Origin: Alteromonas abrolhosensis | Lineage (GTDB): Bacteria; Pseudomonadota; Gammaproteobacteria; Enterobacterales; Alteromonadaceae | DNA length: 64,000 nt | Assembly (NCBI RefSeq): GCF_001953635.1 | Contig: NZ_MEJH01000007.1 | Coordinates: forward strand, 62,001 to 126,000 | Reading direction: 5' to 3' | Notes under the pieces: generated by a model | Databases searched by the model: none | Seen by the model: only the letters and a program-made list of their open reading frames with translations | Told to the model about the DNA's origin: nothing | Shown: positions 29,113 through 38,117 of the stretch, piece by piece | Layout: every line of letters starts with the position of its first letter | Numbering within the stretch: position 1 is the stretch's first letter | Translations under genes and position numbers: made by a program

Positions 29113-30219
29113 AAGACTCTTAAACAGACTTTCGTGCCTTTTAGCGTTTAAGGACCACGTATTTTTTCTCTGAAGAGACTCTGCATGGGTGCTTTTGTAG
29201 GTCTCAAAATCTCCAACTTTCAATTTGTTACGAAGTACGTTTGTATCACCTCTTGGAAAGTAGCTCTGCTCGGCTAGTTCAAATTCTCGATGAGCAGCAA
29301 TATCACTTGCAATGATGGGGGTACCCGCAGACAAGGCTTCTGCGAGAACCAAACAGTAACCTTCCATGTAAGATGGGTTTACTAACAACGCTGCATTTTG
29401 GTAAAGAGAAACGAGTTCATTTCCGGTGCGTATCCCGGCGAAGACAACGTTTTCGCTAGCGAAAGATTTCAAGTGTAAGACATAGCTGTCTTCAACATAG
29501 TTAGAACCAACGATAACAAGCTTTTTGTTTAATGAAGGCGAATCTAAGAAGGCCTTTATTAAATCGTCAAATCCCTTTGTTTTATCTAACCTCCCAACGG
29601 CTAAGATGTATGACTTAGGTGAAAGATTAAGTTCACATAGCACGTTTGAGTTACTTTCCTCGTGCTCATTAAACTCCAATGAACCGGCGTTTCTAATTAC
29701 TACTCTTTTACTAAGTAAAAAAGCGTACCGTTGATTAATTTCTTCTAAGACAGAAGCACTTACACATATTATTTTATTTGCAAAAATTACCGTGAATAAC
29801 TCACCTAACTTAAGTATGAGTTTCCCGTGCCATCGCCACTTGGGCCTTTTGTAGTCGGCAGCATGATGAGTCACTACAGTTTTGAAACCCAATAGCCTTG
29901 AAATAGGTGCGAAAAATCCTGGCCCAATACCATGCAAATGAACGAGCTTAGGATGGACAAAAAGCCTGGCGTAAATGAGGGCATAAAACGTATGTACGAA
30001 CGTTTCTAGGCCACTAATTTTAGGCGCAGCTAAAACGGTAACTTTTACACCCTTAAAGATATATCGCTCCATGCTTTTGTATGAAAGCCTACTTAATAGC
30101 ACGACCTCAAATTTAGACTGACTCTCAACTAAACGTGGATATAAATTTTCACAAATTGTCTCAATTCCACCAACGAAAGATGGAATACCTCTCGTCCCGA
30201 TAACACATATTCGCGCCAT
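29095..30219 (-). CDS. GT4 glycosyltransferase (paralogue set A, RGIP/GGIE type)
   Basis: The 374-residue GT-B protein begins ARICVIGTRGIPSFVGGIET, a signature of a GT4 subgroup common in EPS loci. It continues with VHLHGIGPGFFAPISRLLG, VTHHAADYKRPKW, ILAVGRLDKTKGFDDLI and NPSYMEGYCLVLAEALSAG. I place the start at ATG 30219, behind AAGGAA, instead of the TTG one codon earlier. It is paralogous to 42505-43602. It is convergent with the preceding GT4 gene, overlapping it by 18 bp. Confidence 0.86.
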   Translation of the reverse strand: MARICVIGTRGIPSFVGGIETICENLYPRLVESQSKFEVVLLSRLSYKSMERYIFKGVKVTVLAAPKISGLETFVHTFYALIYARLFVHPKLVHLHGIGPGFFAPISRLLGFKTVVTHHAADYKRPKWRWHGKLILKLGELFTVIFANKIICVSASVLEEINQRYAFLLSKRVVIRNAGSLEFNEHEESNSNVLCELNLSPKSYILAVGRLDKTKGFDDLIKAFLDSPSLNKKLVIVGSNYVEDSYVLHLKSFASENVVFAGIRTGNELVSLYQNAALLVNPSYMEGYCLVLAEALSAGTPIIASDIAAHREFELAEQSYFPRGDTNVLRNKLKVGDFETYKSTHAESLQRKNTWSLNAKRHESLFKSLLNKSF

Positions 30220-30329
30220 CAACTGTTCCTTACGGATTTACATGCGTCCATTCATTAACTGCGTTGAATTCAAAAATTAAACCTTGGTAGATGTGCCCGA
30301 TGATCAGGCACCGTTATTTAGCACTGTAA

Positions 30330-31427
30330 TTACATGCTGTTGATTACCTCAGCGTAACGCTCTGCCACGTTTTTCCAGCTATAGTGAGAAGCCTGCTCAA
30401 CCGGTAGATGCCCCCATTCTCGTTCAAGTGCTGTTTGAATTGCCTGAGCGTATTCAACTGAATTCTCAACGTTACACACAATGCCAGCTTGGCCTGTCAG
30501 CGTTCTTCTCATAGCATCATCTGTGGCAACTACAGGTAGACCACTAGCCATCGCCTCTAAATAGACCCTACCAAACGGCTCGTCTTCAGACGGCAGTGTA
30601 AATAAATCAGCCGAACGATATACTTTGGGTATATCAGCAAAGTCTACTGTTACTATTTTGAACCGAGTACGGCCTAGCTTATCCGTGCAAAGCTCTTCAA
30701 AGTATTGCTTATCTGGCCCATCTCCACATATCAATAAAGCCGCATCAGAAACCTTGCTCATGGCTTCAATAGCCAAGTGTAATCTCTTGTGGTTTCTTCT
30801 ATTCAAAGAACCCACAGTCAGTATCACGGGCCCTTGTAAACCATGGTCAAATTTTTCGCCGACTGGACTAAAGAGTGAAAGGTTAACACCGTTAGGAATA
30901 ACTTCTACACGTTGTTTAGGGTTGATAGACAGTGCGTAACGCTTGGTTTCTTCATTAAATACAACCAGGCAGTCAGGTTTAAATTTGAGATTCCTTCTGA
31001 GTACCTTCCCTCCTGAAACCATGCCAGCCCTCTCGGTATACAAGATGGGGGCTTTATATAGTTTTCTTGCAACATAGGCGACTGCTAACCCGCCGTAGTC
31101 GTTATTTGGATAGATGACATCAGCTTTCTTAAAGAGCAGGTACGGTGTATAGGTAAGAAAACTCGTAATTGCTTCAATGAGTAAAGAAGGGTTGGAGACA
31201 AAGCGGGTGAGCAACCAATCTATAACCTTGTTTCTCTGCGCTTTTTTAACTTTACCTCTAGGGATGCAAGGGATAACGACACTTAGGTCGCTACACTTCG
31301 AAGCGCTTAACAACCTTACATCAAAAAAGCTTGCAAGATGTTCAGCCATCTCATAAGCACTCAATTGCGACCCACCGCTTGATGAAATTCCTGCTTCGGG
31401 GTGGATAACTGCTACTTTTTTCTTCAT
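30330..31427 (-). CDS. GT4 glycosyltransferase
   Basis: The 365-residue GT-B enzyme has an N-terminal SSGGSQLSAYEMAEHL loop, a central IYPNNDYGGLAV, the ILTVGSLNRRNHKRLHLAIEAM motif near 210-231, and the catalytic-region sequence PSEDEPFGRVYLEAMASGLPVVA near 292-314. Unlike the other GT4 genes it has no obvious paralogue in the window. It precedes the RGIP-type gene on the minus strand after a gap of about 110 bp, and is divergent from the beta-helix lipoprotein gene. Confidence 0.87.
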   Translation of the reverse strand: MKKKVAVIHPEAGISSSGGSQLSAYEMAEHLASFFDVRLLSASKCSDLSVVIPCIPRGKVKKAQRNKVIDWLLTRFVSNPSLLIEAITSFLTYTPYLLFKKADVIYPNNDYGGLAVAYVARKLYKAPILYTERAGMVSGGKVLRRNLKFKPDCLVVFNEETKRYALSINPKQRVEVIPNGVNLSLFSPVGEKFDHGLQGPVILTVGSLNRRNHKRLHLAIEAMSKVSDAALLICGDGPDKQYFEELCTDKLGRTRFKIVTVDFADIPKVYRSADLFTLPSEDEPFGRVYLEAMASGLPVVATDDAMRRTLTGQAGIVCNVENSVEYAQAIQTALEREWGHLPVEQASHYSWKNVAERYAEVINSM

Positions 31428-31713
31428 ACAATTTCCGTGTTGGGACGCCTATTAGTTTATTGCCATTCAAGCGCGGCTAAACTCACTTCAATGTGAAACC
31501 AAATCTTTACGTTTTTGACTTAAAAATAGTTTAAGCAATTTAAGTTCCGCTTTTTCCACCATCTAGTATTACGCTCTGGGAGTTATATTTTTATGAACCT
31601 TAGATTGTAAAGATCTTCAGACATCACTTGCTACGTATATGAGATACCACTACCCTTTTACAAGCAGTCCTTCTTTTCGTTTTTATCTTTTTCCACATTC
31701 ACAAGGACAGACC

Positions 31714-34176
31714 ATGAAATCTCCCATGCTTACGAGCAGTCTCTTGCTTCTTTTATTCTCTCTCAACTTTATTGTCTCGTGTGCAAGTAATAGTAATAAG
31801 AGCGCCATGACTGGGAGCGGCCTACAATTAGGCGATAAGGTTAATGCCTATCTAATGGCCAACAACGCAAATAGTAACACTATCAACGAACTCCTTCTTC
31901 GCTACCAAGATTCTAAACCCGAGAAACGCCAGATAGAGCTATATCGCGACGAAATTGCGAGTTTGTATAGCAAAAAGGTGTTAAGTGTTTCCATATCTAC
32001 AGATGAAGAAGAAATCAAAACACGTTTGTCTTCAATAAACAGCGCAGAAGCAACGGCATTATTTTCCCTGTTCCCGATAGATAGTGCTAAATGGAAGAAA
32101 TTAATTTCAACTCATTCAGGGTTAACAAACAATGAAGTCTACGAATCTGCAATAGCTGCAGGATTAGATCCCTCGACCACTTTCAAAGCTTCTGCAGCTG
32201 GTTTTACAAACACAGTAACGCCACTCATTAACTCTATTGGATTGGTTATTTATGGACAAGACGAGTCGAGTACCGCAACAGTTCGCTTTCGGGAAGATAG
32301 TGAAACCCAGTGGCGCGAAGGCTTAAACTTATCATGGGAACCCATCTTCGGTTCGTTTGCAGGCAGTATCGTGTACCTTAATGCAGACACCACCTACCAT
32401 ATCGAAGTACGAATTATCGACGCAAACGGCGCTGAGCAGCAGTATGCCTTTAGAACCAAAACAAAACCAGATTCACCCCCCATTGATCCGGAAAAAATAT
32501 ACTATCTGTCAGATATCTATACTGGGGGCCAACTTGATATAGAGGCACTAAATATAAGCGGTAGCGAAAACGGGTATGCAAAAATTATTGGTGATGGTCC
32601 AGTAATCGAAGCATCTAGTGATGAGTTGGCCGCTATAAATATTGGAGCACAGTCGTACATCATGTTAGAGAACCTTACCATCAAGGGAGGACAACGATAC
32701 GGTATTTTTGCAAAGAAAGCCCACCACATATGGATCAAAGGGTGCAATATCTCAGAATTTGGAAGAGAGGCTGTAGATATACGTGATGGCGTAGCCTACG
32801 CGAGCCCGACCACAAACTCCCCTATCAATTACGATTCTGGTATTTATCTCGAAAGAAGCGGCATCGCTGTGATTGAGGAATGTGAAGTGCATAGTCCAAA
32901 CTTAGGTGCCAATAGCTGGGAAGCCGGGCACCCAAAAGGTGCAAATGCACTTCAAGTTTGGGCATATCATGATAGTGAAGCTTATAGAGGTGAATTTGTA
33001 GTTAGGAACAATCGTTTTTACGGTGCGCCTAACCATAGATTCAATGATGTAATAGAGGGAAGAAAGAATTTCGAAAGACGAGGTGGTTTTGTAAAAAATT
33101 CAGCGATCTATGGAAATTATCTCGCCTATGCTAATGATGACCTCATCGAAATAGATGGCGGACAACAAAATGTTTTGGTTTATGATAATGAAATGGAACA
33201 AGGCTATGTAGGGGTAAGTATTGCCCCTAACACGCTTGGACCAAGCTATATTTTTCATAATCACATCTACAATCTTGGCGATGAAACAGGTAAAGAGTGG
33301 ACTGCAATAAAAGCTGGCGGCCTCATTTCCAAGCCTGCAGGTAGAACATTCATATTCGAGAATGTAATAGTTGTGGACCGCAACGGTATTGCAGCATCTA
33401 AAGTAAATAACGACACCACCTTCTGGGTGACGACGCAAAACAATATAGTTTTTACCAAAAACACTGGCTACTCCGTAGGTTATTGTATCTTTGATAAAGA
33501 AAAGTATATAGGTAGCACAAGCACCAATGATCTTTGCTATAACGAAGATACAATGGACTCAAGATATGAATTTAATATTGATAATCTTTTAGAGCATCCA
33601 GAATCAGACGACATATCATACGTTACCTCACTGAAAGAAAGCACAGACCCAACTCTACTCATTTCAGAAGAGTTCAGAATTCCTAATTTTTCATCAACAA
33701 TACTTTTACAGTCTGTTATTGAGCCCAAAAGTAACGTATGGATATTTGAGCCTAATTCGACAGACCATGTCGGCTTTCCAAAGCAATTTAAATACGGCGA
33801 AACTTCAATAGATAAAGACAACACCGTAACGCTTACTGGAAATAATTGGCAAATGTTCCCAATAAGTTACACGCTTACAGAGAATTCTGTGCTGGAATTA
33901 GAACTCCAAGTAGAAGGCAGACCTGAAGTTGTAGGGATAGGGTTTGAAACTGATACAACTTTAAATAGTTCAAGAGTCATAAAGTTCCATGGCACTCAGG
34001 CATGGGGGGTTAGAGCAGAAGATTACTATAATGCGAGCTCAGGAGTTATAACTTTCCCCATTGGAAAGTACGTCAAGGGTAAGGTTAACTACCTTTTACT
34101 GGTTTTGGATAACGATGACATCGAGAGTTGGCGTAATAGGGATAGAATGATCATTAAAAATATCACTCTCAGATAA
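31714..34176 (+). CDS. Beta-helix lipoprotein with LapG-site-like segment
   Basis: The 820-residue protein starts at ATG behind AAGGACAG, not at the upstream in-frame ATG at 31639. Residues 1-22 are a lipoprotein signal with lipobox IVSC (Cys23). A helical region (about 35-145) is followed by AIAAGLDPST and SAAG (146-163), which resembles the LapG cleavage region of LapA-type adhesins. A fibronectin-like domain (about 175-275), a right-handed parallel beta-helix (about 285-570) and a C-terminal carbohydrate-binding-like domain (about 710-820, with VGIGFETD and FHGTQAWGVRAEDYY) follow. It probably binds, cuts or epimerises the exported polysaccharide; no catalytic residues can be assigned. It stands alone between GT genes. 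Confidence 0.75.
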   Translation: MKSPMLTSSLLLLLFSLNFIVSCASNSNKSAMTGSGLQLGDKVNAYLMANNANSNTINELLLRYQDSKPEKRQIELYRDEIASLYSKKVLSVSISTDEEEIKTRLSSINSAEATALFSLFPIDSAKWKKLISTHSGLTNNEVYESAIAAGLDPSTTFKASAAGFTNTVTPLINSIGLVIYGQDESSTATVRFREDSETQWREGLNLSWEPIFGSFAGSIVYLNADTTYHIEVRIIDANGAEQQYAFRTKTKPDSPPIDPEKIYYLSDIYTGGQLDIEALNISGSENGYAKIIGDGPVIEASSDELAAINIGAQSYIMLENLTIKGGQRYGIFAKKAHHIWIKGCNISEFGREAVDIRDGVAYASPTTNSPINYDSGIYLERSGIAVIEECEVHSPNLGANSWEAGHPKGANALQVWAYHDSEAYRGEFVVRNNRFYGAPNHRFNDVIEGRKNFERRGGFVKNSAIYGNYLAYANDDLIEIDGGQQNVLVYDNEMEQGYVGVSIAPNTLGPSYIFHNHIYNLGDETGKEWTAIKAGGLISKPAGRTFIFENVIVVDRNGIAASKVNNDTTFWVTTQNNIVFTKNTGYSVGYCIFDKEKYIGSTSTNDLCYNEDTMDSRYEFNIDNLLEHPESDDISYVTSLKESTDPTLLISEEFRIPNFSSTILLQSVIEPKSNVWIFEPNSTDHVGFPKQFKYGETSIDKDNTVTLTGNNWQMFPISYTLTENSVLELELQVEGRPEVVGIGFETDTTLNSSRVIKFHGTQAWGVRAEDYYNASSGVITFPIGKYVKGKVNYLLLVLDNDDIESWRNRDRMIIKNITLR

Positions 34177-34381
34177 TATTTCTCAATTAAACTACACTCT
34201 TGAAATTGATTGTCCCATGAATATTTTGGCGCAATTTCTGCTAGATAATATTTATAAAACTCACTTACAGTAAAAGGCTGAGCTTATTTTTAACGATATA
34301 ATCTTTAGTAACTACTAGATTGTCACAATAAGCGCATCTCAAAGTTGTAAATTGGTTAAAAATAGCACTAAGGGAAGTAGA

Positions 34382-35296
34382 ATGGAAAATGCTAAACCGT
34401 TAGTCTCGGTTATTATTCCAGTGTTCAATGCGCAGCGATATATCAAATTAGCTCTAGATAGCATATGCACACAATCCTATAGAAATCTTGAAATAATAGT
34501 GATTGATGACGGCTCAACTGACCAGTCCAAAATGATAATAGAGAATTACAATGATGAACGGATTCGATTCTTTTCTAGAGAAAACCTTGGGTTAATATCA
34601 ACACTCAATGAAGGGATTGACCGCAGTACTGGTGATTATATTGCAAGAATGGATGCTGATGACGTTTGCTTGCATGACAGGTTAAATAGACAAATTGATT
34701 TTCTACGAAGTAATGACCAAATTGGAGTGGCGTTTACAGGAATCGAGCTTTTAGATGAGACTGGGAATATCATGCGATCAAAAGTTTCAAAAAAAGCACG
34801 TTCGATAGAACCTGTCGAGCTTCTGTTTGGTTGTCCACTTTGTCATCCCACTGCTATGTTTGATATGACCAAACTCAATAAAAACGATATATATTATGAT
34901 GCAGATTATCACCTCGCAGAAGATTTCGAGCTTTGGACACGTCTAATATCAAAAACTAAGATAGGTCTCTTGAATGAGGTTTTGTTTGGCTATCGGATAC
35001 ATTCCAATAGTATTACATCTCAAAACGGCGACAAGCAGCGAAAAGTTGCTTCACAAGCAATTTATAGAAACCTGGCACCTAAAAGCTCCAAAGCCATATT
35101 GTCTTCTTTAGGCGTTGTATACAACAATCACTTAGGTAATGAGTCTTTGTACAAGACCACACTTTCTTTGCTTCATGTAGGCTCAAAGTTGAAGAGTCTA
35201 AATGGAAGTTTCAGTTACAGAAAATATTTAAGCAAGTCCTATTACTTGCTAAGAAACAAAATCCGATCCTCTAAACATAGTAGCTTAAGATCGTAG
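34382..35296 (+). CDS. GT2 glycosyltransferase
   Basis: The 304-residue GT-A enzyme contains VSVIIPVFNAQRYIKLALDSI, IVIDDGSTDQS (near 40), ARMDADDVC (near 90, DXD metal site) and AEDFELWTRL (near 178). It starts at ATG 34382 behind AAGGGA, ignoring a TTG 30 bp upstream. The C-terminus is basic and may touch the membrane. It lies between the beta-helix lipoprotein and the sulfotransferase on the same strand and is not close to the two paralogue sets. Confidence 0.87.
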   Translation: MENAKPLVSVIIPVFNAQRYIKLALDSICTQSYRNLEIIVIDDGSTDQSKMIIENYNDERIRFFSRENLGLISTLNEGIDRSTGDYIARMDADDVCLHDRLNRQIDFLRSNDQIGVAFTGIELLDETGNIMRSKVSKKARSIEPVELLFGCPLCHPTAMFDMTKLNKNDIYYDADYHLAEDFELWTRLISKTKIGLLNEVLFGYRIHSNSITSQNGDKQRKVASQAIYRNLAPKSSKAILSSLGVVYNNHLGNESLYKTTLSLLHVGSKLKSLNGSFSYRKYLSKSYYLLRNKIRSSKHSSLRS

Positions 35297-35344
35297 CTTT
35301 CCACTAAGAGCTAACACATCAACACATAATTTGAAAGTAAACTA

Positions 35345-36331
35345 ATGCGAAAATCTGTAACGAAATACGTAAGCAGCAAACTAACCGAATTTAGAAACTT
35401 CTTCAGAGTTAGAAAAGCAACCTCACGTGGTGATTTTTCAAATGTTATCTGGCTTATTGGAGACGGGAGAAGCGGAACAACTTGGATAGCAAGCTTATTA
35501 AACGCGGATAAATCATATAGAGAAATGTTTGAGCCTTTTCACCCTAAAAAAGTAAACGGGGCAAAGGAGTTCAGAGAAAATATGTTCGTAGATGCGGATT
35601 CAAAAAACCCCGCGTTAAAACGGTACATGGCTTCTGTTTTCAACGGTTCCCTTACGAATTCATGGATAGATAAAGAGCTTCTTTCTGATAGTTATGAGGG
35701 CTTATTGGTAAAAGATGTCTTCGCTAATTTGCACGCAAAATGGTCTGTACTCCAATTTCCATTTGTTAAGCCAATACTCCTCGTACGAAACCCACTGTCA
35801 GTGGCTGCATCCAAATATGTCACTAAACGTTGGCACTGGCCAAGTTCGCCAGAAATCTTTTTAAATGACAAAGCGTTAATGGCCACGCACCTAAAAGGGT
35901 TGGATGAAGTAATTTTAAAAGTCGCACAAAGGAACGATTATATAGAAAAGCAAATATTAAATTGGTGCGTTATACATAAGGTCATTTCTAAGCAATTTAC
36001 ACTAGATGAAATTCACATTATTTGTTACGAGCAAGTTTTAGAGGATCCTCAAAGAGAAATAAGTGAGGCTTTAGCTTTTAGTGGAAAGAAGCAAAACGCT
36101 GAGTTAACTCCAAAAAAATTAAGAGAATCTTCTATTGTATCGTTTAAAGGGAGCTCCGTCATAGAGAACAAAGATCCACTGACAATCTGGAAAGAAAACA
36201 TAACGCAGGAGCAGGTTGAGCTCGCATCAAACTTACTGAAAGCTTTTGAGTTAGATGGTTGGTATGAAGATTTCCATTCTCCTTGCATGGAGAACATACT
36301 ATTAAGTTTTGCCAAGAGCACTATAAATTAA
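35345..36331 (+). CDS. PAPS-dependent sulfotransferase
   Basis: The 328-residue protein contains the 5'-phosphosulfate loop GDGRSGTTW (39-47) and a 3'-phosphate-binding segment VRNPLSVAASKYV near 148-160, the two signatures of P-loop sulfotransferases that move sulfate from PAPS to an acceptor. With an EPS locus around it, the acceptor is likely a sugar of the repeat unit, giving a sulfated polymer. It has no membrane segment. Its stop lies inside a hairpin shared with the convergent second sulfotransferase. Confidence 0.82.
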   Translation: MRKSVTKYVSSKLTEFRNFFRVRKATSRGDFSNVIWLIGDGRSGTTWIASLLNADKSYREMFEPFHPKKVNGAKEFRENMFVDADSKNPALKRYMASVFNGSLTNSWIDKELLSDSYEGLLVKDVFANLHAKWSVLQFPFVKPILLVRNPLSVAASKYVTKRWHWPSSPEIFLNDKALMATHLKGLDEVILKVAQRNDYIEKQILNWCVIHKVISKQFTLDEIHIICYEQVLEDPQREISEALAFSGKKQNAELTPKKLRESSIVSFKGSSVIENKDPLTIWKENITQEQVELASNLLKAFELDGWYEDFHSPCMENILLSFAKSTIN

Positions 36332-36340
36332 TAGTGCTCT
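36315..36340. terminator. Hairpin between the two convergent sulfotransferase genes
   Basis: A perfect 10-bp stem (AGAGCACTAT / ATAGTGCTCT) with loop AAATTA overlaps the stop codon of the plus-strand sulfotransferase. There is no long T run on either side, so termination may be weak or the stem may protect 3' ends from both directions. Confidence 0.5.
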
Positions 36341-36357
36341 ACTCCAAGGTTACTGAT

Positions 36358-37116
36358 TTATAACGCAGCTTTTTCACTTAACTTACGAAACGAAGACTCG
36401 TAGCAGTTATTTAGATTTTTTAATAACGACTCAGATATAGTAATGTCGTTATTTTCACGTGTAAGTACTATTTTCCCTTTTTTAATATTATCAGAGGTAT
36501 CACCAGACTTTTTCATTCCTGTTTTATTAAAGGATGAGTATTCTGTTGATAAAGGAGTCTTCAAATTTAGAGAGTTCGTCAGCCTACTCAAGGTTTCGTC
36601 AGGGCAATTCACAATGTCATCGGAATTCACAAATATATAATCATCGAGGTGTTGCGAAATACGTACTAGCTTACCCAGTCTCCCAATGTAGTAATCACAT
36701 GCCCAATCGATATTGCCATATTTTGCGTTACCCTGCTTTCTGCCCATTGTAACTATGCTTTTGACGGTTGCTTCTGGCGGCCTAACCATAATAATTACTT
36801 TAAACTCATCTTTATTTAAAAATTCTGCCTTTTTAAAATCGTAACTATTATGGAGGACCTTATCAAAAAGTATTGTATTGGAATTTATTTCCAGTCCGTC
36901 TTGATGCAAAGCTATTTTCTGATCGAGCAGTGAGCCAGTGTTTTTGTATCTAATGCTGAGTTCACTGTACCCAGCTATACCTTCATTAGAACCAAGTATG
37001 TGTGATAATAGAGAAGAGCGACTTCTCATATGGCTGAGCATGAACAGTCGCTTTGGCTGCGTCCATACGAGGCTTGGGTGTTTGACAATGTAATGAAACC
37101 TGTGAAGATGATTCAT
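36358..37116 (-). CDS. Sulfotransferase-family protein (second, divergent)
   Basis: The 252-residue protein has a P-loop-like segment SHMRSRSSLLS (28-38) after a short N-terminus, with Ser-Arg-Ser replacing the usual Gly-Thr-Thr, and a 3'-phosphate-binding segment MVRPPEATVKSIV (about 110-122). These fit the sulfotransferase superfamily but are less canonical than in the neighbour. It probably also acts on the polysaccharide, perhaps at another position. It is encoded convergently with the first sulfotransferase and lies downstream of the PEP-CTERM-like gene on the same strand, beyond a good terminator. Confidence 0.65.
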   Translation of the reverse strand: MNHLHRFHYIVKHPSLVWTQPKRLFMLSHMRSRSSLLSHILGSNEGIAGYSELSIRYKNTGSLLDQKIALHQDGLEINSNTILFDKVLHNSYDFKKAEFLNKDEFKVIIMVRPPEATVKSIVTMGRKQGNAKYGNIDWACDYYIGRLGKLVRISQHLDDYIFVNSDDIVNCPDETLSRLTNSLNLKTPLSTEYSSFNKTGMKKSGDTSDNIKKGKIVLTRENNDITISESLLKNLNNCYESSFRKLSEKAAL

Positions 37117-37220
37117 CCCGTATACTCCCTTCAGGCAAACTTGTTGGTAAATAAAATTACGTTGTAACTTTTAAAACCACGATGTCATTTCAAAAGTCCA
37201 AAATTACCTTTACGATAAGC

Positions 37221-37248
37221 AAAAAAAAAGCCAGCATGATAGCTGGCT
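37221..37248 (-). terminator. Terminator after the PEP-CTERM-like gene
   Basis: AGCCAGC and GCTGGCT form a 7-bp stem with a 6-base loop, followed on the minus strand by nine T. It lies 17 bp after the gene's stop. Confidence 0.9.
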
Positions 37249-37265
37249 TAAAAGTAAATTATTTA

Positions 37266-37943
37266 TTAACGTTTTATTCTTCTAGATGCGCCAATTCCCA
37301 CTAAAGCTAGCGACAAAAGAAGAATACTTGAAGGTGCACTGACTGTACTAACATTGCCTGTAGGTAAAGAAGTGATCGACAAGCTATTAAAGCCTTTTTC
37401 GAATACCTGTACGCTTTCTACGCCATTCTCATCGAAAGTAAGAAAAGAAAAAGAATTGATACCAGTCAAGGCGTTAAAATCTAAATCAATAAACCAAAAA
37501 TCACTTGAAAACGAAGAGAGAATTAGACCATCAGTCCGATTAGCTCCCCACGTCATATCAACGTTGTACCCAGAAGATGTCGTAGTTATTACATCATTTC
37601 TCAGAGCTACATTTGGATCGTCTACAAAAACGATTTCCCCGTCACTGAGAGTGATATCAAAGTTTACATTTCCCTTGACACTCCCTGGACCACCAAATAT
37701 TAAATAAAGACCAAGCTGTCCTGCATTATCATTAGCAAAAAAACCCACTAACTGATTAGCTAATTCAAATCCAGTATTAGCACTGTAGTTACTTTTTGAA
37801 AAGTTATAGAAAGAAACTAAAGACTTGTTGATATCTAAAGCATTTACTTCACTACCGTTAACAGATAGAAGCCCTGCGTTGGCGTTTACACTCACACTTA
37901 AAAAACAGAAAGCACAAATAGCTTTCAGAAAAATACTCTTCAT
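37266..37943 (-). CDS. PEP-CTERM-like secreted protein
   Basis: The 225-residue protein has a Sec signal (cleavage near NANA-GLL, residue 23), a beta-rich middle and a C-terminal sorting tail: SAPSS, a hydrophobic helix and ASRRIKR at the end. This matches the tripartite PEP-CTERM pattern recognised by exosortases, with SAPSS in place of the canonical PEP. Such proteins are typically found in EPS producers and are surface-attached or released into the matrix. No exosortase is in this window. The start is supported by GGGAG. It sits 174 bp after the flippase gene and may be transcribed separately. Confidence 0.75.
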   Translation of the reverse strand: MKSIFLKAICAFCFLSVSVNANAGLLSVNGSEVNALDINKSLVSFYNFSKSNYSANTGFELANQLVGFFANDNAGQLGLYLIFGGPGSVKGNVNFDITLSDGEIVFVDDPNVALRNDVITTTSSGYNVDMTWGANRTDGLILSSFSSDFWFIDLDFNALTGINSFSFLTFDENGVESVQVFEKGFNSLSITSLPTGNVSTVSAPSSILLLSLALVGIGASRRIKR

Positions 37944-38117
37944 TGCAACTCCCGGATATACAATAATTATTTCATCAAGCGTGTTTGCTTTTTGAACTCC
38001 TTTAAGACCACAGCATCAAGCAATTATCAAGCCAATACAAAAACAACAATAAAATCAAAATCTTGAATTTGATAATCATTTGATAAAGAAGCTCTTGTTA
38101 AATAATTTGACACTTCA

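Noticed and set aside
31639-31713. Earlier ATG for the beta-helix lipoprotein
   Set aside because: It would place 25 residues before a textbook lipoprotein signal; the ATG at 31714 has AAGGACAG upstream.
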